A stretch of 64,000 nt of DNA from Rhynchopus sp. YZ270_cl-10 (taxonomy: Eukaryota > Euglenozoa > Diplonemea > Diplonemida > Diplonemidae): contig OZ037899.1 in assembly GCA_964035575.1 (NCBI GenBank), forward strand, positions 434,001 through 498,000. Reading direction: 5' to 3'. Below the pieces are notes generated by a model. It saw only the letters and a list, made by a program, of their open reading frames with translations. It searched no databases and was not told the DNA's origin. Shown piece after piece: positions 32,125 through 41,937 of the stretch. The number at the start of each line of letters is the position of its first letter. The first letter of the stretch is position 1. The position numbers and the translations under genes were made by a program.

Positions 32125-32745
32125 TTAGGCCATCTCTACGGTCTTGAGGACGGGGACTTCTTGGTATTCACAGATGATCTCCTTGGGGTCTTTTGCAGCA
32201 CACTTGAGGGAGACGGTGTTAACCATGGCGAGCACGGCGCAAGTTGCGACAGTAGGGAGCGCGTAGGAGAGGCGGAAGAGGGTGTGGAGCTGGAGGGTCT
32301 GGGTGTGCCCGTTATCAACGCAGGGGTAGTTGTGGGTGTAGAGTGACCACATGAAGTAGCAGGCGACTGTGAGTGCGGAGGCGCACGATGCAAAGAGAAC
32401 CGCGCTTGCGTGAGCGTACTTCGTCGCAGAAGCTGCAAGACACAGCACCGCCGCTGCAGCTGCGCAAATCCCAACAAACACTGCCATTTCCACAGTCCTC
32501 GCCTCGGCAAGGTGCGCACCACAGCCCTTCAACGCAAAAAACCCAGCCGGGTTCGTCCACGTCCGCCCCAAGCTGTCATGATGAACACCCAGCGCAAAGC
32601 CGTTCATAAACTCCGTCTGGTTCACTGTGTCACGACCAAGAAGGAAGGACCTCCCATCACCGTGGGAAGTGCTCAGAAGACAGACCACCAGCAATCCAGA
32701 GACCGACGCCGCGAGGAATACAGGGTTAAGGCCGTATCCAGACAT
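32125..32745 (-). CDS. Four-helix membrane protein, amastin-like layout
   Basis: 206 aa from the ATG at 32745. Upstream codons are a proline-rich leader, so the inner start is preferred. Hydrophobic helices: residues about 8-25 (NPVFLAASVSGLLVVCLL), then a ~65-residue polar loop with one NQT glycosylation site, then VEMAVFVGICAAAAAVLCLA, ASAVLFASCASALTVACYF with MWSLYTHNYPC after it, and YALPTVATCAVLAMVNTVSL, ending in a short acidic cytosolic tail. The order (one helix, a long loop, three helices, a W plus Y-H-x-Y-P-C after helix 3) matches kinetoplastid amastins, which are surface proteins. Claudin/PMP22-type families share that layout, so the assignment is tentative. Confidence 0.75.
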   Translation of the reverse strand: MSGYGLNPVFLAASVSGLLVVCLLSTSHGDGRSFLLGRDTVNQTEFMNGFALGVHHDSLGRTWTNPAGFFALKGCGAHLAEARTVEMAVFVGICAAAAAVLCLAASATKYAHASAVLFASCASALTVACYFMWSLYTHNYPCVDNGHTQTLQLHTLFRLSYALPTVATCAVLAMVNTVSLKCAAKDPKEIICEYQEVPVLKTVEMA

Positions 32746-33399
32746 AGTATAAAGAAAAGGGTACTGTGAGTGAACGAAAAGAGCAAAGGGTAACTGATGT
32801 GGTAATGTTGGTTTGGGAGGGGGAAGGGGAGGGGAGGGGGGAGAGAGAGAGGGTGTGGGAATTGGGAAAATAGGGAGGGGGAACAATAATGGAAACCATC
32901 CCCTATTGTATTGTCTTTTGAAATAGGTTTTCCATTTGGAAAGGATGAAAAAAATGTGTGCTTTTTTTTTTTTCCGTTTACTTCGAAGCCCGCCTCGTGT
33001 ATTGCCTTTTTCACCTTAAAAAGGTGAGAAGGTAGGCAAGAAAAGGGGGTACAGTTTAGAAGAAATTCTCCCCCCTCCTTCCCTCCCCTTTTATCAGATT
33101 TTTTTTTGTTTTTAGCTTTGAAGCCTTTCATGCTACGAGGCTGTGCTACAGACACACTGTTTGTTTTATTCTTTTTTTTTGTGGAAAAGTTGAAAAGTGC
33201 AAAACACCTCACGCGACACCAGACGCAGGACGCTGAAAATAAAAGGGAGGGACGGTACGAGCCTAAGCCTGTATGCTTAGTTACCTATAAAAAACCCTCC
33301 CCTTGAAAGATGAATTTGAACGACTCTAGCATACACATCTTTCAATACTCTTGCGGGAGAGCACACAAAAAGTGATGACATATGTTTGTCATTTTTGTT

Positions 33400-33435
<36 letters not shown>

Positions 33436-34014
33436 AAAAATACAAAACAAACCAAAACTAGCTACAGAAACGGAACAGAAGGAACGTAATGTGTTTGTGC
33501 TTGTGGAATCACCACGTGGAGGTGGAGGGAATTTTTTTATTTGAAAACTTTTTTTTTTACCATTCCTTTTTAGTGAACGGAGTCATGTACGGTCCTGGAA
33601 GCTCCAAGAAAATGGAGTCGGCGGGCTTAATAGGAAGTTGCCTTCCTAAACGTGTACACAAAATGACAAAAAGGGGAGGTGTCACCACTCACCTATATCA
33701 TCATTTATTTTTGTTGTTGCAATGTTGACTATCCACAACGTACCCACCTTTTGGTGTAACCAGGGTCTGTACTCAACATTGACCGAAGTCTTTGTACTAC
33801 GGAAGGTACGAAACGTAGTCCATCTCCAACCCTTAAAAGCAGCTTACAAAAGAAGGCTCTTCCAATCTGCTGACTTTGGTGGGACTAGGGTTTTTTATTT
33901 TTGTTTTTGTTTTTGTTTTGTTTTGGTTTTACTTCCTTAAAAGGGTTACGACATCTCCCAAGATAGATAGAGAGAGAGAGAGACTGATTCTTTGCGGACC
34001 AAAAAAAAAAAGTA
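32746..34014. other. Intergenic stretch with repeats D, F and H
   Basis: A pyrimidine tract on the coding strand before the gene (32810-32880), an A31 run at 33403-33433, a family D hairpin at 33255-33291 (GCCTAAGCCTGTATGCTTAG), a family F hairpin at 33305-33341 and a family H copy at 33765-33840. No gene was recognised. Confidence 0.5.
33765..33840. repeat. Dispersed repeat family H, copy 2
   Basis: GGGTCTGTACTCAACATTGA, CCGAAGTCTTTGTACTACG. It matches helicase intron 2 at 14740. Confidence 0.7.
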
Positions 34015-34132
34015 GAGTTGAAATACAAAGCCCTCTCATGAACAGTGTACCTTTGGTACAATGACCGGCTGTACCGGGAGGGGGTGGACACCTAACCATG
34101 CAGTCCTACAATCCATTTCGTGGTTTACATCT
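34015..34132. repeat. Dispersed repeat family A, copy 5
   Basis: It runs from AGAGTTGAAATACAAAGCCC to CGTGGTTTACATCT and lacks the distal segment. A family D hairpin follows at 34149-34192 (AAGATGAGCCTAAG / GTAGTCATCTTAT). Confidence 0.85.
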
Positions 34133-34410
34133 CAAAAAAGAGAGGTTTATAAGATGAGCCTAAGTCTGTCTGTGCGTAGTCATCTTATAAGTATTTTCAT
34201 CATATGCAATCAATAAATTGATAGTATATGGTGAGATCAACAAAAATGTTACCATCTTATAAAAACACCTTATAAAAAAGGGGGAGCAGGCTCAGGTGCG
34301 CCCAAGGTAAGCAAGAACAAAAAAAAAGAGAAGGACTTCTAATGTGGATAGATGTGCCCCGCATAGCGTGCGGCGCATATCTTTTTGTACAAAAAAAAAG
34401 AAGAAGAAGA

Positions 34411-34470
34411 TGGTATGACCCCAAAATAGCAGAAAAATAGCAGACAATAACACCCCCTTCAGCCACACCA
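34411..34470. mobile_element. Small GGTGTGGC-type MITE, copy 2
   Basis: TGGTATGACCCCAAAATAGCAG to CCCCCTTCAGCCACACCA. Its interior (AAATAGCAG repeats) matches the copy in the kinase intron. Confidence 0.65.
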
Positions 34471-35990
34471 GAAGAAGACGAAGAACATGGAGAGAAAAAA
34501 AAACGTATCTCGTACACAAAAAAAAGGGTGAAGTTGATAGTGCAAAACGCCTCTGGGACGCAGGGCACTGACACTCCGCGGGTTATCGAACCCCCGGAGT
34601 CAAAAAAAAAAAGAGGGTAGTAGTTGTTAATACAGACACAATTGAGCGAACTCAACAGCGTGCAAACGCATAATGATACATACAACCAGAGTGGAGGAAG
34701 CTTCTCGAACTTCAATCACGATAGAAGCTTTCGTTGGACACTGTCATGGAAAAGAAACAAAAAGAGAGAGAAAGAGAGAGAGTTAGTGATACCGCAGGCG
34801 CTTCCGACTAACCCACGAGGATGAAAGCATAAACACACACAACACAACATAAGTCGGCATGACGATGTGAGCCCCTCCTGTGTGAGGAGGAAAGTTGTGT
34901 GACAAAAAAAAAAAAAATAAATAAAAAAAAACGTGTCCAGGTCTTCACGGACACACAACATACATCTCGTAAAACAAAATTGAGCACACATACACACAAA
35001 AAAAATTGAAAGAAACTGTGGAAAACTATTGAAAAATGAATGAGCCTTCCTCGCGCACTTTATCATCTTCGAAGAAAATGAAAGAAAATGGGCAGATGAC
35101 CTTACAACTCTCGTTGCTTAAGTCGCCTTGCTTTTAAAAAAAGATCGGGTCTTTTGTTTGTGCGCTCAAAGCCGGGAAAACAAAAAGGTGAAAAAATGTG
35201 TTAAACTGAAGTACGGTTGTTGTGGTTAATTGAGTACTCAAAGAAAACAAGCAAGCTTCTGTTTTTTTCAATCCGTTTTGTTTGCCCTGCAGCGCTGCCT
35301 CCAATCTTTTTAGAATTGACAACAAGTTGTTTTATCAAAAAAAACAGACATTTTTTTTTTGAAAGAATGAATGTATCTCATATGCGCCTCTGCAAGGGAA
35401 CGCTGCGTCGTAGGTTTCAATGGAAAAGGGGTTGCAGTGCTTAGACTACCGGAACAGGCACTCCGCTAGGTACTAAAGTTCTGTTGATTGTCAACAGAAC
35501 TTTTTGAAAATGGGGAAAAAAAGAAGAAAAAAAAAAGTTCTGCTAAGTGGTTCAGACCCGTTCTACCTGTCAAAAAATCTCAGGAGAAGAAGATATGGAG
35601 AGGTGAGTGCTCAAACGTCCCAAAAAAGTCAAAATCGGGCGTTGGTAAAAAAAAAAGTTGCGTACCGTGCGCCTGCGGCGCAAGCATGTACTCCACCAAC
35701 GTGGACCATCAACAGAATATTTTCAAAATCGGAAATCCTAGCGGAGAGCCTGTACCGGAATGTAAAAAAAAAAAAAAAGAGAAACAAATCTCGGGGCAGA
35801 AACACACCATAAAAACTCTCCTACAATACAAAACTCAAAAGGGGTTTTTTTTATATAGATGAACCTAAGCCCTCGTTGCTTAGTCACCTTGAAAAGAAGA
35901 AAAAACGTTGCCAATAAATACAGTCAATCAGAGGTATTGATTGACCCACATATCATCCCCTTCTTGCTATAGCTATGCACCCAAAAAATC
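34471..35990. other. Intergenic stretch with small hairpins
   Basis: A perfect 12-bp-arm hairpin at 35474-35501 (AAGTTCTGTTG / CAACAGAACTT), D-type hairpins at 35095-35132 and 35857-35893, and an inverted GCGTACCGTGCGCCTGCGGC word at 35660 that recurs at 19930 and 20684. No gene was recognised. Confidence 0.5.
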
Positions 35991-36047
35991 TCTTTTTCTG
36001 AAAACTTGGTTGTATTAGTGTAGCCACCCTAGAGTGTGCTCCACTAG
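35991..36047. repeat. Dispersed repeat family C, copy 5
   Basis: GAAAACTTGGTTGTATTAGT, GTAGCCACCCTAGAGTG, TGCTCCACTA. Nearly identical to 17952-18014. Confidence 0.85.
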
Positions 36048-36731
36048 AAATAGTGCAGAGTTTTTCTCTCTCTCTCTCTTTTCTTTGCGTTCACAGCTCA
36101 GCTCAACTCACCTCTCTGTGCTCCAGCTCCAGCTCCCTCCATTTTTCGTTCCCTCCCTCAGCCGTATCTCTGATTCCCACAACGTCTCTCCCCTCCTCTC
36201 TGTCCATAAGAAGGTCACTACGTGCCATTATACAAGGGTGATACCATTGCAGGAATTTACTCAAAACTGATTTTTTCAAACACACAGCACATGGATGAAC
36301 GGCCTTTTTGGTGTGCGACGCAGCGTGCCTTTTGTGTTGGGTGTCGTATCGATGAATCTTTCCTATTAGAGGTCGGGTTGTGCGCTTTGAGTATGTCATC
36401 CAAAGGGGAGATGCGTGGACAGAGCATTGTTAGAGCGTGGTGTTGCTATGGTGCTATGTTGCTATGTTGCTGGGTTGCTTGCCATTTGCCGTCCTCAGAA
36501 TATTACACAACGGTCCCCGCATCATCAGGCTTGCTGCCGAAAGAGTTCCGGATATTGGTAATGATCGCAGAAATCGTATCCTTACTGCAAATGTGGTGTT
36601 GCGCGGGAAGGATGAGGGGAGGGGGGACCCGGGAGGGGGCGAAGGTAAAATTCATTAAAGATGGAGATAATAGGGGGAAAAAGGAGACAATTAATAGGAG
36701 AGGGAAAATGCCGCTCTGATGAAGGATTTTT
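36048..36731. other. Unassigned stretch
   Basis: Plus-strand frames of 165 and 73 codons exist, but in different frames and with no recognised motif. A GTTGCTATG direct repeat lies at 36442-36478. I do not call a gene here. Confidence 0.35.
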
Positions 36732-37342
36732 GATATGGGTCGATTTCAAAACCCCCCCCCCCCCCCAAAAGTTCTTTTTTGTCTTTTTCATGATATAGGC
36801 AGTTTTTTTGCAGTCTGAGGTCCGGAACCGCCCCAAAAACGATTTTCTGGGAGGTTTTGGGAGGTTTTGGGGCGAAATGGACCTTTTTTGACCATTTTTA
36901 TGGTATTTTTAGGCTGTTTTTGGCCCTTCTTCTTACACAGCCTATTGGGGGTCAAAATAGCTATTTTTGACCAAAAAACATCAAATAAGCACCAAGAAAA
37001 GTGCCAAATGTGCCCAAAACAGGTCGGATTGGGCTCACAGCCCATTTTTGGGATATATTTGGGCCAACGGAGGCCTCCTGGCGTCAAATAAATTGTGTTT
37101 TTTGGTCAAAAATAGCTATTTTGACCCCCAATAGGCTGTGTAAGAAGAAGGGCCAAAAACAGCCTAAAAATACCATAAAAATGGTCAAAAAAGGTCCATT
37201 TCGCCCCAAAACCTCCCAAAACCTCCCAGAAAATCGTTTTTGGGGCGGTTCCGGACCTCAGACTGCAAAAAAACTGCCTATATCATGAAAAAGACAAAAA
37301 AGAACTTTTGGGGGGGGGGGGGTTTTGAAATCGACCCATATC
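36732..37342. repeat. 611-bp near-perfect palindrome
   Basis: Arms 36732-36980 and 37096-37342 are reverse complements over ~248 bp and differ, as far as I can see, only in the C15/G13 run. The tips are GATATGGGTCGATTTC and inverse. A 115-bp loop separates them. No clear flanking duplication. Such arms must be very young or maintained by gene conversion. Confidence 0.9.
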
Positions 37343-37482
37343 TACAGCTGATCTCCCAGGATGCAGCAAACGCGTAAACAACGTTGAGAAGAGGAGGAAA
37401 GGAACGCAAGAAAGAGAGAGGGGTTTTTTATTTTTTGTTGTTGATAAAATAGAAGTTAAATTCTACAATTTCAGGCACGATG

Positions 37483-39854
37483 TCACACATAAAACGCTGG
37501 AAAAAAGAAAGGTAAAAAGAAAATAGTTTCGGCCCTTGCCCCTAGACTACAAAAAGGAACGCAAGAAAGAGAGAGAGGGGGGAAACCGCAAAGGCCTTGC
37601 CATACCGGTATTGAAGACTTCCTGAGTGCCCTAAAGCAGCCGTTGCAGACCCGGACCTGAAAAGATGAAGATACAATCGATGTCATAGAATGTTGGAGAG
37701 TCTCCGGAAATTTCAATGTATGTGATACAAATCACCATTATTACAGTACTATTACACCTGACCTCAAAGCTCCCCTCTTGGGCAAAAAAGACTGACATGA
37801 CATCTCCTGAAGTTGACTGCCTGCTGCCATATTAGCTTGCACAATAAATTTCACAAATCTTCAAGATATAGGTAAAAGACTTCTATGGCATCCCCCCCAT
37901 TCAGCCACACCACTTATATTATCATCTCTTCTTACACAAAAAAACCCCACAATGGTGTGGCCGACGACCCCAAATAGCAGAAAATAGCAGAAAATAGCAC
38001 AAAAATAGCACAAAAATAGCACCCCCTTTCAGCCACACCACACAAGCATACCTTTGTCTCATACAACCCGGGGATGCACACTTGATGCTTCGAACACGAC
38101 TTGCAGAAAATGTCACCACACTTCCTACAGTGGTGCCTGCGGTTTGTGAGCGTGAAGAGCGCTGCACAGGACCTGCAGTTCGTGACACTCCCATCGCTAA
38201 CCCAGACCGGCGCTGAGGGCTTCCACTGATAGTCCAGCTCCTGCGTGGGGAGCTCCGCAAAGTCTATGTCTTGGAAGAGCTGATGTGCCTTTAGCATTTT
38301 GTAGCCTCCCATGGCTTCTGTTCCGAGACGTCCATTGGGGTCGATCACTAGCAATCTGTTTATGAGGTCTCTAACGGGGAGGGGGAAGTCTGGGGAGAAC
38401 TTTAGGTTTTTCGCAGGGTTGCGGATTTTGTCAAAAATGAGCATGACGCTTCCGTCGTCGAAGGGGCGGTGCCCTGCCGCCATTTGGTAGATGATACATC
38501 CGACGGCCCAGAGGTCGGATGCGGTGGTGGTCATGCCGTGGTCGAGAAGCTCTGGACTGATGTATTGAAAGGTACCGCAAAAGGTCTGTCCACGTACACC
38601 TTGGCCTGGAGCAGGGGGGATGTTCACACTGCCACCTCGACTGTCAACGCTGCCGTTGGGGATATCCATTTTAGGTGGTTGAGGAGATTTCTCGCTTTGC
38701 ATAAACGCTGTCCCAAAATCAACAAACTTAATATGGTTCTTCGAATCCAACAGCAAATTCTCTGGTTTCAAATCCCGATGTACGACCCCTTTCCCATGAA
38801 GGTATTCCAACCCATTTATGATCTCTGCGGTTACGTGGCGGACGATGTGGAGGTCGAAACGGCCGACCCGTTTGATGTAGGAGAGAAGCTCGCCGCCGCC
38901 GGCGTATTCCATGACGTAGAAAAGCTCGTCAGGGGATTGGAAGGTTTCGATGAGGCGGATGATGTTAGGGTGGTTGCATTGCTTTAGGATGTCACGTTCG
39001 GCTTTGACGCATTGCAACTCATTTCGGACCTTTTGGGAGGAGGGGAAGTGAGGGGTGGGTTTTGAACAGAGTTGTGTGTAGAATCATGTGTAATATTTTT
39101 AGAGATGATAGTGGTAGTTCCAGTTCAGAAAAAAAATTTAAATCTGAAAAGAAAAAAAAGAAGAAGAAAAAGGGGGTTTTGGTAAGATGAAACCTTTGGT
39201 GATTGAGTCACCTTAATTTGACATTTGTTATTTACACAGTATCAGCAAAAGAAAATGGTTGTAAGATTGGCACAATGATCGATGCAGTGGGTGGACCCCC
39301 CTCAACCTAAATTCTGGTCAACAAAGAACAAAAAATACCTGAATCTGAACCTTGCTGACCACCTTGACTGCGTACTCCTGGCGGGTTGTTTTATGCACAG
39401 CGAGCACCACTCTGCTGTAGCTGCCGTACCCGAGCACGTTGAGGAACTCATAGGTCTCCTTTCTCGAACTCATTGAGTTGTTGAGCGACGCCGACGAATT
39501 GCCTTGTGAGGAGGACGGGGTGGCGGCGCTGTAGCCTTGCTGCTGGCGTTCGCGGGTGGGCGTCTGCGCGTCTGCTATTGCGGGCACGTTGTCGGGGGTG
39601 GAAGGTGACACCTCTGGGGTAACAGACACACCAGGAGGACGCGAAGCATGACCTTGCCCTGAAGGTGCAGGCTCGACCAACGGACCTGAAGCCTCATCAG
39701 GTGCAGGCACAGCCTCTGCAACAGGTGACAACACTACAGGCCCACTAAGTGACGTGCTCTCCACGGTCTCCGCATCGGAAGGTGATGCTGGTGTCGGTGT
39801 TGGTGTTGGCGACGGCTCACCAACCCCATTACCTATGGGCACACCATCGGGCAT
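37483..39854 (-). CDS. PDK1-type protein kinase with C-terminal FYVE finger
   Basis: Exons 39854-39339, 39029-38052 and 37656-37606 are in phase 0. The end is uncertain: read-through stops at 37483, and a further splice to about 37500 is possible. Residues 1-130 are Pro/Ser/Thr-rich and disordered. The kinase domain has GYGSYSRV, K164 in YAVKVV, HRDLKPEN (D258), DFGTA (D276) and TFCGTFQYISPELL, the PDK1-like activation segment, with SDLWAVGCIIYQMAAG. PDK1 phosphorylates AGC-kinase activation loops. C-terminally WVSDG, CRSC, NRRHHCRKCG, CKSC and VRVC (the last from exon 3) make a complete FYVE finger, which binds PI3P on endosomes. Classical PDK1 has a PH domain instead. Intron 1 holds a family D hairpin and a family A relic. 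Intron 2 holds a MITE. Confidence 0.88.
37953..38040. mobile_element. GGTGTGGC-type MITE in kinase intron 2
   Basis: TGGTGTGGCCGA to TTTCAGCCACACCA, with AAATAGCAG/AAATAGCAC repeats between. It lies only about 12 bp inside the intron from the exon 2 donor. A half copy (CATTCAGCCACACCAC) is at 37897-37912. Confidence 0.75.
39183..39308. repeat. Family D hairpin and family A relic in kinase intron 1
   Basis: 39183-39217 (AAGATGAAACCTTTGGTGA / GAGTCACCTT) and 39258-39308 (GGCACAATGATCGATGC, GGTGGACCCCCCTCAACC), the latter diverged from the family A core. Confidence 0.55.
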
Positions 39855-40142
39855 GGGAGAGAGACACAGAGATGCACAAAGAAGACCAAAGACACCGAAT
39901 TGTATAGATACGAGAAAAGGGGGAGGGGGGGAAAGGGAGGGGTGGGGTGTGTAGTGTGTTGCTGCAGGAGGAATGGTTGCATTGGTGAAAGTGGAGGTAA
40001 GAGAACCGGTGAATTGGAAAAGGTGCTTTCAGGTGCTTCGAACATAATCAGTCCTACCAGAACAAGAGATCTCTGCCCGAAAGAAGAAGAAGAGTGGTCG
40101 CGAATACGTACGATCGAGCGCGTCCAAAAAAAAAAGGGGGGT

Positions 40143-40257
40143 AGAGTTGAAATACAAAGCCCTCTCGTGAACAGTGTACCTTTGGTACAATGACCGGCTG
40201 TACCGGGGGGTGGACACCCAACCATGCAGTCCCTACATCCATTTCGTGGTTTACATC
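40143..40257. repeat. Dispersed repeat family A, copy 6
   Basis: It runs from AGAGTTGAAATACAAAGCCC to CGTGGTTTACATC and abuts the 94-bp direct repeat at 40258. It lies 290 bp upstream of the kinase start codon. Confidence 0.85.
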
Positions 40258-40350
40258 AAGACGAATGGTGCCAGTTCACAACAAAAAGTTGAGATGGAAA
40301 CAGAAACAAGAAGGTTGCAAACAGGGATGGAAGGAGGGAAAAGATGTCTA
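40258..40350. repeat. 94-bp direct repeat, left copy
   Basis: AGACGAATGGTGCCAGTTCA to GGAGGGAAAAGATGT. About three differences from 41606-41698, in the same orientation. The two copies bracket the cysteine-rich gene. Confidence 0.9.
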
Positions 40351-40753
40351 CGTTTTCTTTTTTTTTTTTTTTTTCTTTTCTGTGGGGGGCCACGTGAATT
40401 GAAAGGGATAAAGCAAAGTATCGTCAAATGCGCATGGTGTGACAATGCGCCTTGAGTGGAAAATATCAACAAAAACAGCAAACAAAACAATCAGAAGGGG
40501 GGCAGACAAGACACAGAGCAAAAGCGGGTCATCCCGCGCCCGTGTGTTGTCAGTTGCCTTCTCCTGTCGTGCAGGTGTGTACCACAGGCAAGACTCGCGT
40601 GGTCAAAACACAACACTGCAGAAAATGCAATAAAAAAAAAAAAAAAAAGAAAATGTTTGAAAGACAACAGGAGCTGTCATCTTGGATTATAGATAAATAA
40701 TTGTGACGAAGAATGGTGTTGTCCTCTCCCAGCAAGATGAGAGAAGAGCTCAC
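40351..40753. other. 3' flank of the cysteine-rich gene
   Basis: A T17 run near 40360 and an A17 run near 40632. Non-coding as far as I can see. Confidence 0.45.
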
Positions 40754-41548
40754 TTACAGCGCGATCTTGTCAGACTTCTTCTTCTTACCCAGGAAGAGGT
40801 GCTCGTGGCAGCAGGCAGGGCAGTTCGTCCCTCCGTTGTTGGGGTCGCACGAGTCGTCCGTGTCATCAAGGCAGATGTGCATGAAGTTTCCGTGGTCAAG
40901 AACGGAGCACTCATCGAGGTGATATTGCCCTGCGTTCGGGGCGTACTGGTCGCACGACTGGGCGTTGTAGCACACAAACAGGTCCGTGCACGTCGGTGCG
41001 TTGTCGCACACTGGCGCAACCCCGCCCACGCTCTGCAGACACATCAGGTCACCGTTGTCGCAGAAGCAGCGCTGGCACTCGTGTGGGCCTTCGTTCATCC
41101 CCGACCACCCGTGTGCAACAGACGTCCCGCATTGCAGTGCACAGCCCATCTTCGCCGCGCACGCTGTCGGTGCAGTGCATGTGTTCTGTGTGCACGACAG
41201 CACGCCATGTGCACACGTGCACGTGTTGCAGTTGTTCGACCCCATGTCGCTTCCACTCCAGCCGTGCGGCACCACCTCATCCGGGCACGCAAGCGTGCAC
41301 GTCGCACCACACGCAGCACCAGGCAGGTTGCACGGGGGCAGCACTCCACCCACCCCACTCAGACACATCAAATCCCCGTTGTCGCAGATGCACCGGTGGC
41401 AGCCACTTGGGCCCTCGTCACTTCCGCTCCAACCATGTGGCACACCCGTCCCACATGCAAGCCTGCACCCCAGGGAATGCGCCGGGGTACTGTGCTGTGC
41501 CACCACTGTGGCACAGAGAGACGCAAGACACAGCAGGGCTGCCTTCAT
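40754..41548 (-). CDS. Secreted cysteine-rich protein with three GWSG repeats
   Basis: 264 aa, intronless, start at 41548. MKAALLCLASLCATVVAQ is a clear signal peptide. Three ~45-residue repeats follow, each of the form C-x3-C-G-x2-V-x-H-GWSG-x2-G-x3-C-x2-C-x-C-x2-G-x-L-x-C (GVPHGWSGSDEG, EVVPHGWSGSDMG, SVAHGWSGMNEG). Repeats 1 and 3 share CDNGDLMCLxSVGG. The spacing recalls pacifastin or vWC-like disulfide knots. The last third has further cysteines (DDSCDPNNGGTNCPACCHEH) and a basic tail (GKKKKSDKIAL). Probably extracellular or cell-surface. Biological role unknown. It is flanked by 94-bp direct repeats, which suggests cassette duplication or mobility. Confidence 0.85.
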   Translation of the reverse strand: MKAALLCLASLCATVVAQHSTPAHSLGCRLACGTGVPHGWSGSDEGPSGCHRCICDNGDLMCLSGVGGVLPPCNLPGAACGATCTLACPDEVVPHGWSGSDMGSNNCNTCTCAHGVLSCTQNTCTAPTACAAKMGCALQCGTSVAHGWSGMNEGPHECQRCFCDNGDLMCLQSVGGVAPVCDNAPTCTDLFVCYNAQSCDQYAPNAGQYHLDECSVLDHGNFMHICLDDTDDSCDPNNGGTNCPACCHEHLFLGKKKKSDKIAL

Positions 41549-41605
41549 TGTGTGGTTTGTTTGGGTGTGTGGGGTGGATATCTGTTGTGGAGGGTGATGG
41601 TAAAC

Positions 41606-41698
41606 AAGACGAATGGTGCCAGTACACAACAAAAAGTTGAGATGGAAACAGAAACAAGAAGGTTGCAAACAGGGATGGAAGGAGGGAAAAGATGTATA
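41606..41698. repeat. 94-bp direct repeat, right copy
   Basis: It lies 57 bp upstream of the cysteine-rich gene's ATG on the coding strand. In that reading it is pyrimidine-rich (CTTTTCCCTCCTTCCATCCC) and is followed by CCTCCACAACAG, a plausible splice acceptor. Confidence 0.9.
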
Positions 41699-41937
41699 TC
41701 AAAAAAAAAGGGGGACAACAAAATCCATTTTTCTACATTTAAATTTTAGCCCGTCCAAAGAATTTTTAATGTAGTGACCCATGGGTAGGTATTTGGACAC
41801 ACAGGACCCACCTTCTCTTCAATACCCAGCGTGGAGTGTGTGTGTGTAAAACTCCCAGCAGGAAAAACGGCGTAAACCCGTGGGGGAAAAGGTTGCCGTG
41901 AAATTTCGCGAGAAATGCAGAAAATAACCTTCCCCCC

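Noticed and set aside
32673-33212. 179-codon minus-strand frame upstream of the membrane protein
   Set aside because: Made of low-complexity Ser/Phe/Pro translated from pyrimidine tracts. It overlaps the leader of the real gene in another frame.
36222-36719. 165-codon plus-strand frame
   Set aside because: Composition is not protein-like, no motif was seen, and it conflicts with the orientation of every supported gene.
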